DNA from: Cristatella mucedo
Lineage: Eukaryota; Bryozoa; Phylactolaemata; Cristatellidae
Assembly: GCA_009760855.2 (NCBI GenBank)
Contig: WPIO01000019.1
Location: 4,753,501 to 4,817,500, forward strand
Length of the DNA: 64,000 bases
Reading direction: 5' to 3'
In this document: in pieces, positions 56,524 to 64,000 of the stretch
Layout: the number at the start of each line of letters is the position of its first letter
Numbering within the stretch: the first letter of the stretch is position 1
Position numbers and translations under genes: made by a program
Notes under the pieces: generated by a model
Databases searched by the model: none
The model's input: only the letters and a program-made list of their open reading frames with translations
What the model was told of the DNA's origin: nothing

Positions 56524-58679
56524 GTAAGTGTTTTCAATGTCTCGTTAGTTGCATAGCCTAGCGTGTCATTTAACATCTGGGATAAGCCGAAAGGGCAGGA
56601 GGCTCAGAACGTCTGCATTAGTGCTACAAAACAGGCTAGCTATTATTTTTTAAATATATATATCAGTTCCATTCGTGCTGAAACGGCAGACGGGTATACA
56701 ACCAGAGCACAGATTCAATAAATATGCAATCAAGAATGGCTTTGCATTCCAAAAAATTCGGATACACCGATTGGATTATTGGCAATCATTTCCAGCTGCA
56801 ATAAATCTGTGCGACTTCTTTTCGTGCTAGGTCTCTTGCTCCTTAAACTGTGCAAGCTAGCGATCTTAGCTCAGCATGCGAACCATATATCTCAGTCATG
56901 TTCAAGATTCCAATTGTTTCGGAAAGATTAGCATCGTAACGAATCATTCGAATCCATCGTTATGCAGTCGCCGTCAGCCCTTTGGGTTGGGCATTATCCC
57001 TGCCTATGCTGGCCACTCACTGATAGTGACGTCTTGATTAAGCCATAACAATTGCGGTAACAAAGCCTATACAAATTTCTGAGTGAATGCGCTATTTATG
57101 CACTGGTTCGAAATACGAAACAGTAGCTTTTCTCCTGCAGGATGTTCTGGCACATCTAGCAAATGAATTATGCATCCTTAACCACCTGTCCTTTGCTGCT
57201 ACTTTCATGCTAGTCCCTTCTTTGACAGGCCTTTTGTCTTGTTTATCGCAACCAGCCTAGGCTTTGAGTGAGCTACAGAACCTCTCCAGCGAAACACCTG
57301 CTTGATCTTTGTGGCTTTGAATTACAGACACAGATACATGCATGGTGCGATACTGTGAGTGACCGATTGATTGCTCTGCTTTTAACTCCTTCCCCACCAC
57401 CCGTGGCTTACCGGTCTCTGGCTCCCCGAAGGTGTTTACAGCTCCGCCGACCTCAAGTTAGTTGCTGGTCCAATAGCTTGTAGTGCACGTCTACCCAGCA
57501 ATTGTTTTTTACTGAATCTGTGCTCACAAGGATAATTAAGGCTCTTTCTCACTTAGCAGTTCGTGACAGCGCAATTAGTGTATAGGTTAACCCAGTCTTG
57601 GTGTGGACGTAGCAGGATAGAGCTCGGCGTCGTTTTTGATTGTCAGCATGCAGTTGAGGTCTGCTGCCTAGCACTAGTACAAACAGTCGTAACGCGATTA
57701 ATTAGTGCAGCTGGCTGCACGGCTAACTTGCTTCAATTGCAGCACAGCCCCATTGTTTGTGCTGCAGCTGCGCCGACCTTCAGAAGAAGGTCGGCTGGTC
57801 GTGAGCACTTTTTATCCAGTTGCAGCTGTCTCTCGCGTCTTATCTTGCGGCTGCTGTCTTAGCACTGAGCCCTCGGCTGGCCGTCCCCTGCTCCATGGCC
57901 TCTGCTTCCTGCGGCATGCTGTGCCACGTTGAACCCACACTACTTTGCAGCTGAACGAGGCCCAACAGGGGGGGGGGGGAGAGGGGGATGCTGCGATAGC
58001 ACCGACGTGGCACATCGTTCACAATTACAGCATAGGCTACCACACTGGTGACCCCTCCTGCCTGCTGCCATGGCACTGTACGTCATGCGGTGGCTGCTGC
58101 TGAGTGCCCGCTTATCTGATTATCTGACAAACCAGCCCGAAGCTCGGCTGGCAGCGTTGCTCAGCAGCTGGTTGCAGCCAGGTGGCAACTTTTCGTGCGC
58201 CTGCACACGTGAAAGCAAGGAGCCTGTCGACGATGGCGAGTGGCTACTTCATTGACCTCGCTCGACTGGCCAAAGTTGCAGGCTCAAATTCCAAGACTGG
58301 CGAGACCGTTTTCTTCTACCTTGCAGGACCATGGTAGTTTACATCTGGCCATCGGTTCGGCAGCATTTGCAGTTTGACCTTTTTTGTGCGACCTGGTGGC
58401 AGGCTGGATAACCAAGCATGTCCCTTGGAGCAGTGCCGACCCACAGTGCAGGCTACGTATGGTCCCCGGAGCTGGCTCTGTGTGTTGCGATAACTATGTC
58501 ACACCATCTTGGGCAGATGAGTGTGGTAGAGATAACGACCAAGCTACGAGGCGCATGCAGCTTCATGGACAGAGGCGAGCAGCCAAATGCTCGCAAGCGA
58601 GAAAGAGTGGCAGACTGCCGATTCTTCCGAGCTTGTCTGGTTTGTGACTCGTGATGGAGCTACAAGTCAGTCAGTGTGA
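56524..58679. other. Receptor gene intron 3, left part
   Basis: Contains a run of G at 57967-57978 and GC-richer sequence around 57.7-58.6 kb with overlapping open frames that lack motifs. No exon was recognised. Confidence 0.45.
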
Positions 58680-58805
58680 GCTGTCATTGGTGTGCTTGCG
58701 AGTGGCAAAATTGTCTGTGTTATAGCTAACCAATGAGCACGATTCCTTTCCAGTAAATGGAAAGTGCCTAGAAAAAAATTTTATTCTCTAAAGGGGCAAC
58801 AAAGA
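58680..58805 (+). mobile_element. L2-like 3' end
   Basis: CTAACCAATGAGCACGATTC, then GTAAATGGAAAGTGCCTAGA and a decayed terminal box with an A-rich interior. Very short and old. Confidence 0.6.
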
Positions 58806-59164
58806 ACATTATGATACAAAAACTGTTATAACCCCGTACTTCTTCTATCCAGTATGCTCACCTGTCTCAGCACCTGGAGTGATACATTTCTAGCATTGGT
58901 TCAAAGCCAAACCTACCTGCTTGCTAGAATCTTGATCAGGCTCCTGAGCAGCCCCACCACATCCGAGAACAAGTCGGCAACTACAGCCCTCCGAAAATAA
59001 CCTAAATGCCATCACTGACCTGAATAGTGTACAGGTACAGTGGTTCTTCTGTTGCAATCCCATACATAATGCTAATTTACAGGAGCAAATATTTAGGTTT
59101 AAATGGCCAAACTCAATGTGCAGCGGCTGCGTAGTCATATCATAAATCCTAGCTGATTAAACAA

Positions 59165-59335
59165 CCTCTTTTTGTATAGCAACAGAAGAGCCTTTATGGC
59201 TATCACCACCGCTTGCAGTGGCGATAAAGAATTGCCGACCGCAGGAATTGAACCCACGACCTCGGTCCCGAGGTCGTGACCGAGGTCGTGAAAGCAAGCG
59301 CCTTACCTAGAGTGCCGTCACGGCTAACGCCCTAA
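59165..59335 (-). mobile_element. tRNA-derived SINE, family B
   Basis: The plus strand starts with the tail (TTTTTGTATAGCAACAGAAG, AGCCTTTATGGCTATCACCA), then the body, a B box as GAATTGAACCCACGACC, and the same palindrome as the 3.3-kb copy (59255-59278). An extra ACCGAGGTCGTG follows at 59279-59290, a duplication of half the palindrome. Confidence 0.8.
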
Positions 59336-60154
59336 GAATACATCCAGTCCACCGAGATACGCTGCTACTCTAACGTGAAAATACACAGTATTAGGTTGCC
59401 GAGGCAGCGATTCAAGTGAAGCATGTTAAAATTAATGTGTGCTGGTGTGTAAGCTGTACAATCACTAACAATAAGATTGGGAGTGCCAAAATCGGTACAA
59501 CATAACAAGTAAAAAATAAGATAAAAAGCATGAGCGACCTTGTAGCAAATAAGAGAAGTCGAAAGTCCATGATGGTTGAAGCCACTGATGTCCCAGTTCG
59601 TTTGCGTTGTCTTCTACGGAGTTAAGGTACGGAAAAAGCAGTCCTTTCCAGCCGTCAGATGCCGCCACGTGTCCTGCGAGGTACCGTGCGGTACTTGAGA
59701 GCTGCTGGAGCGGTCAGTTCATGAGAGGAATGATAAAGCTGGTAGTCCAAGTGCTCAGTTCAACGAGCGATCATTAAAAGCAGCCGCAGCCGAAAGTAAA
59801 TAGGTACAATTGGTGCGATCTCACACGATACTCCCTTGGCTCGAGTCTTCATACTCTTCATTTCTGTATTGTTGCCTTCCTCGTGCCCCACTCCATACAC
59901 TCGTACATATTGGTGCAATGTGTATCATTCGTGCGGGCTCAAATCTCGGAAGCAAGCCTGCTCCACCCGGTCGACATGGGTAACAGCCCAGCTTGCATTG
60001 CAGAGGTTTGCATCTCAGCTCTGTTGGGACTCCGATGCGACCACGTGAGGGTGCTATCTTGACGATAGCCTTCCCAATCTTCAGCTGGTAAAGCGAACCG
60101 CGTGAAAAGATTAAAATCAGCACCCTTCCGGTATTAGAAGAAGACTCTTTGGGC
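59336..60154. other. Receptor gene intron 3, unassigned part
   Basis: No repeat or exon was recognised. Confidence 0.4.
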
Positions 60155-60312
60155 TGATGCTTACTTGGGTAGCCGGTGGTTAAGGCACTCGATTTTAACG
60201 ATCGGGGTTAAGGTATTTGATGACCGAGATCGTGGGCTCGAGCACAGTGGCATATGGGAAGTGGGTGAATAGAGATTCAGTTCTCTTAGGGTGCTATACA
60301 AATAAATTATAT
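60155..60312 (+). mobile_element. tRNA-derived SINE, family A
   Basis: Degraded head (TTGGGTAGCCGGTGGTTAAG), a partly duplicated middle, B-box-like CGTGGGCTCGAGCACAG and the tail AGAGATTCAGTTCTCTTAGG with CTATACAAATAAATTA. Confidence 0.75.
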
Positions 60313-60689
60313 TTTTAGGGTAGCCCGCTGGGTGCCGGGTGCTAATGATCTCAACTCCACCCCACTAAAGTGCAAAGTGCTATCATCAATCATAATGAAG
60401 GGCCTCACAGGAAGCTTGCTCATTGGGTAGGATGTGGCACCGGCCCATCAAAACTGCCGGCAACAGACAGCAACAGATTGCCCCAAAGATCAGCTGGCCC
60501 GGGAAGTCTTCGTTATGGCTCCCTGGCTAAACCCGGTGTTTCTCCTTACAATACCAGCTCCGGTCCGGAGCCACCGTATGCAATCTACATATTTTGCTCT
60601 GTGATTTGGCATTCTTCTCGATTATGTTGGGTTTGCTTTCTTAGGGAGTAATAAGGCTGTCAAAAGCATGGATGGCAAGTTGTGAGTAA

Positions 60690-60965
60690 TGTAATTGATC
60701 TCTATCTGTAATGCCACAAAGCCTCAAAGACTAGTGGTTGTTACGCAGGAGATTACTTTATATCGCACTCACAGCGGCTTTCGGTACACATTCGGTAGCC
60801 AAAAGACTTCATCTCATGCAACAAAGAGAAAGTGGGAAGCAAAGCCGAGTCAGGAGAGCAACTGAGGTAGTGAGTAACATGGAAGTAGCAGCGCAGGACT
60901 GCTAGAAAGGATGAGCCATAGTCGGCATCAGCAGAGTAGTTTTCGTTGCATAAGAGTAGATAAGG
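60690..60965 (-). mobile_element. L2-like subfamily 2, 3' UTR
   Basis: Matches 15720-15995 in reverse: tail AATGCCACAAAGCCTCAAAG on the plus strand, then GTAGCCAAAAGACTTCATCT, AGCCGAGTCAGGAGAGCAAC and AGCATAGTTTTCGTTGCATA-like sequence at the far end. Confidence 0.7.
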
Positions 60966-61868
60966 ATTTGCATTAAGGTAGCTTTACGTTCGGTAAGATC
61001 AACTGTTCACATAAGAGCCAAATACGAAGTTAAATAACTTAATAATTTTGGCATTGTAGCCTAAAGTTGTAATTTTTTGAATATAACGTATTCAAAGTTA
61101 CACACAGATTCAATATAATTATATAATAAATTGCTTGAATAAAATTTTTTGCCCACACCGGCAATCAATAATTAGGCTCAAATATTTCAGCTGTTTATGG
61201 ATTGATGGCCAACCAAATTTCATCGTCATATGATTTTAATTATTTAGCAATATTTGGAACGAATTGTGTATGCTACTACTTTGGCTTTCTCGCAAGTTGC
61301 AACGCCATGCGAAATGACCCTGTGTTCTTACTCGCCAAAGCCATTTTTTGCTTCCGAGAGTCACCATTTTCGAAGAATGTTATTTTATAGTACCTTTGGA
61401 GCCCTTTGAAATAAGATTTTATTTTTATCGATTTAATTAATAGCCCCAACCAGGTCTAGCATTTGTCTGCACAAGCACAAAGCCGGATGTCTTATAGCTT
61501 GACTAATACCGATTATGTGTTCAACACAGTCGTCGATGAGATGCATTTCTCGAGAGGGGGATTCATGACGGGCTAAACAATTTTTACTTCTCCTTGCTCT
61601 GATAATGCTAGCACAAACCATCCTTCAAAATCCGCCACCATTTCTGATCTAACTAGATACTTCAAAATAAGTTGTTTTTGCTTGTTTTTCACACCGGTTA
61701 GGTGAATCAATGATGCAGCCTGCAGACTTTTAACAATTGTTGCTTAATCCCACCTTGATTTAGTCTTTTGGCTCTATAATTGTGTTAGCCGATATTTATA
61801 ACGGCCTGTCATTAGTACGGCTAACTGAGATGTGACTTGTTTAACGTGGACATGCATTTCAATTACAG
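60966..61868. other. Receptor gene intron 3, right end
   Basis: AT-rich, no element recognised. The intron ends in AATTACAG. Confidence 0.5.
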
Positions 61869-62018
61869 TTTACATCATTATCGGAAGATCATTAGATCTG
61901 GTCCCATTTATGATGATAATGGGCAAACGAGATCTGCTGTCGTCGGGGAGCTATTTTATTGTTGGAGTTGATCCGATTGACCCATATGATCCTTTAGACC
62001 CATATCTTTACATTCAAG
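61869..62018 (+). CDS. Gyc76C: Receptor guanylate cyclase (Gyc76C-like), exon 4
   Basis: 150 nt, phase 1 at both ends, between AATTACAG and GTAAAC. It reads YIIIGRSLDLVPFMMIMGKR, DLLSSGSYFIVGVD and DPYDPLDPYLYIQG. The family pattern is RIYVFLGxxxxLxxLM, then LLExGDYxVVGVD and YDPxxPxKYLxG, which is more typical of Gyc76C-type receptors than of vertebrate natriuretic peptide receptors. This exon is the main basis for the Gyc76C assignment. Confidence 0.9.
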
Positions 62019-62114
62019 GTAAACTTGCCTGATTATAGACTTTATTTCTGCTTGTCAGCCTTGTGGTGCAATGTTTTGGCTGTACAGAGCAATGCATGGT
62101 ACTTCTACTTTTAG

Positions 62115-62281
62115 GGTCTGTGTACAATAGCATACCACCTGAGCTTTACTCTTACTACCAGTCGGTAGCTCTCATATTGAGATCTTCTCCTAGTAACAAC
62201 AATTTTGAGGAATTTACTGAAGCTGTTATGAAGTACAACCAACTGGAACCTTTTCGATTTCGCGATATCCGCCCCAGGACG
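62115..62281 (+). CDS. Gyc76C: Receptor guanylate cyclase (Gyc76C-like), exon 5
   Basis: Starts in phase 1 after CTTTTAG and ends in phase 0 before GTAGGT. It reads SVYNSIPPELYSYYQSVALI, then NNFEEFTEAVMKYNQLEPF and RFRDIRPRT. It supplies the part of the second lobe that in the family carries FxxFTxEVxxYMxxPPF. The intron before it is only 96 bp. Confidence 0.87.
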
Positions 62282-62702
62282 GTAGGTTTACGATTGACTT
62301 CCGTGAGCAACTACAAAACTTGAGTCGTTGATTTGCTTTTAAGCCTCATTGTGACTCTCGATGAAATGTTGCTGTTAAAGCTTAATTTTTGTCAACATGA
62401 GAACAGTTAATTATAGTGGAGCTCAGCATTATGAAAGAGTATGCCAAAATTTCGATGTAATTCTTTTACTCTTGCAAGAGTTCTTGCAGATCTGCACGGA
62501 CCATGAAAATGTGGTAGTTTGTATAAAAGCTCTACAGCATCTTACCATTGATCTGTTTTTGCATGCCTATACCGAAAGCAGTTCATGCTGGTGAGACTGT
62601 GTGTGTGCAGCTTGTTAATCAGAAGTGATACAATCATCTTTTGTATCGGTATGTTGGATTAGATTTTTAAGTTGATGGCTGCTGCTTTCTTTTTTTATGC
62701 AG

Positions 62703-62850
62703 GTGGCTTCAAAGTTTTATGCTGCCACACTGTTGTATGATGCAGTATACGCATATGCCTATGCTGTCAACAGGACCCTTGCTGATGCCTCCGGTGACAT
62801 ACTTGATGGAGAGACACTAGCAAAGCAACTCATCAGTTCAACATACACAA
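62703..62850 (+). CDS. Gyc76C: Receptor guanylate cyclase (Gyc76C-like), exon 6
   Basis: Starts in phase 0 after a strong T-rich acceptor ending ATGCAG and ends in phase 1 before GTACGT. It reads VASKFYAATLLYDAVYAYAY, AVNRTLADASGDILDGETLA and KQLISSTYT. The family has AAYLYDAVYLYAxAL, then GxDPRNGxxI and IxxxTYxS. The rest of the extracellular domain, the membrane segment, the kinase-homology domain and the cyclase domain must lie right of the window. Over the six exons 435 complete codons join without a stop. Confidence 0.88.
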
Positions 62851-63616
62851 GTACGTTTCAAGTGCTACCCATTCTATCCGGCTTGTCGGGAAGAGCAAGG
62901 GTGGTATTTTGGATGCAAGTCAAGTGATTGATTGTACGGGCTCTTAAATAATGTCTATTCCAATAATGGTTTCTGTATGTATTTAATCAATGGCTGAAAC
63001 CATTGGAGAGTGTTAAGTAGAATTTTTCTTTATTTATTCTTTGATTTATCTTAAATGGGAACTGCTTGAAGTCTCACTTTAAATATTTTGTCTTCTCATT
63101 TAGATGATACATCGTGTCTGACTTGGCTGGCAAGCTAAGAACGTTTTCAGCTCACTTGTGCCACGTGGGTAAAAAAGATTCTGTTACTGTAGTACCCCTA
63201 CAACTTAGCATTTGACCTCAGAAGTTAGTCCTTAACAACAGCTCTTTTGGTTTTCAGATTAAGAAGTTAGCCCTGCGATTGCACGATCGCCTTTCACTTC
63301 AAAAATGGTTGTGAGCCGAATGTATTTTTTACTTTCCCTTTCAAAGTCTAACATGGTTTTTCCTCATAATTAAGCTATGACCATGCAGCAGCTGCTGCTA
63401 TTTCAATCGACCAGTGTCCTCGCGCTTCACCAGGTTTATCAAGGTGTCCATCAACTAGCAGTGGGTACGGCTTCTGGCTGCTCTACTGTCTGGCCAGCCA
63501 GCCTAGGCAGTGCATTCGGCTTCTCGGATTAAGTTTTTTGTTCACGAAGACTCTTCGTGGCGGTTTTGGCAGATATGGCAGTTTTCAATTCATGGAGCAT
63601 GCTTAAAATATAAGTA
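62851..63616. other. Receptor gene intron 6, unassigned
   Basis: No exon that continues TYT in phase 1 was found before the window ends, so this and the following repeats are taken as intron. Confidence 0.5.
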
Positions 63617-63652
63617 CATATAATTCATTTGCATAGCACTATAAGAGGACTA
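63617..63652 (-). mobile_element. SINE family A, tail fragment
   Basis: TATAATTCATTTGCATAGCA and the start of the terminal box, in reverse orientation, cut short by the next LINE tail. Confidence 0.5.
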
Positions 63653-63654
63653 CA

Positions 63655-63797
63655 CCAGTGCATGTCACCTCTAACTACATTATGCCTGTTGACACATCAA
63701 TTTTGCCATCAACCATATGATCATTCTTCTCTTGCAGCAATTGTAAATTGCCTATCTCTGGGGTGCTATACAAATGCATAACTATTGTGTATTATTA
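63655..63797 (+). mobile_element. L2-like 3' end
   Basis: GTGCATGTCACCTCTAACTA at the start, TTGCAGCAATTGTAAATTGC, a shortened terminal box and a TATTATTATT tail. Confidence 0.65.
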
Positions 63798-63880
63798 TTC
63801 TCTATCCAAGTGCTTCACATTTGCCACAGCGCTCAAGCCCACGACCTCGGTCATCAAATGTATTCACCTTGACCTTGATC
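63798..63880 (-). mobile_element. SINE family A, 3' half
   Basis: TCTCTATCCAAGTGCTTCAC, GCGCTCAAGCCCACGACCTC and GGTCATCAAATG, in reverse orientation. The tail beyond the box has been replaced by the preceding LINE tail. Confidence 0.6.
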
Positions 63881-63904
63881 ATCAAACGCAAGCACTTTAG
63901 AAAA

Positions 63905-64000
63905 AATCTTTGCTGATTTAATAGCCTCATTTGTATAGCAACAAAGGAGCCTTAACGGCTATCACCACAGCTTGCAGTTGGAAATATCCGATCGCCCACT
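63905..64000 (-). mobile_element. SINE family B, 3' part, cut by window edge
   Basis: CTCATTTGTATAGCAACAAA, GAGCCTTAACGGCTATCACC and GCTTGCAGTTGGAAATATCC match the reversed tail and body of family B. The head lies outside the window. Confidence 0.7.

Overview
This is animal (metazoan) nuclear DNA and shows no bacterial, viral or organellar character. The evidence is two spliced host genes with canonical GT-AG introns, many LINE and SINE copies, long microsatellites and satellite arrays. One gene is a receptor guanylate cyclase whose ligand-binding domain most resembles the invertebrate Gyc76C group. An invertebrate is therefore likely and an arthropod such as a chelicerate is plausible, but the species cannot be fixed from the sequence alone.

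Host genes. MED30 (Mediator subunit 30) lies on the minus strand, with exon 1 at 12145-12309 and exon 2 at 9881-10009; its later exons were not found and probably lie left of the window. A Gyc76C-like receptor guanylate cyclase lies on the plus strand. Six exons could be joined in frame (47561-48025, 49273-49473, 56349-56523, 61869-62018, 62115-62281, 62703-62850). They encode a signal peptide and most of the extracellular ANF-receptor domain, and the gene runs off the right edge. Its introns hold much of the repeat content of the right third.

Repeats. The commonest element is an L2/CR1-like LINE, present as 5'-truncated copies on both strands; three copies keep long open frames and nearly identical sequence. 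Two other L2-like subfamilies are present mainly as 3' ends. Two tRNA-derived SINE families (called A and B here) occur repeatedly. SINE A shares the LINE's terminal stem-loop, the expected sign of a SINE/LINE partnership. There is also a decayed Tc1/mariner fragment and an 843-bp element with 36-bp terminal inverted repeats around a small AT-hook reading frame.

Satellites and low-complexity DNA. At 17.9-19.9 kb a satellite of about 170-bp monomers shows a four-monomer higher-order period of about 675 bp. At 34.9-36.0 kb a second array of about 172-bp units occurs as two blocks in opposite orientation. A CpG-rich block (36.6-39.7 kb) contains an opposed (GA)n/(CT)n pair and a strong splice-donor sequence and is a candidate promoter. 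A 0.77-kb minisatellite with a 14-bp unit sits at 43.6-44.4 kb. Much of 24.5-29 kb, 31-33.3 kb, 40.9-43.5 kb and 44.8-47.5 kb holds nothing I can identify.
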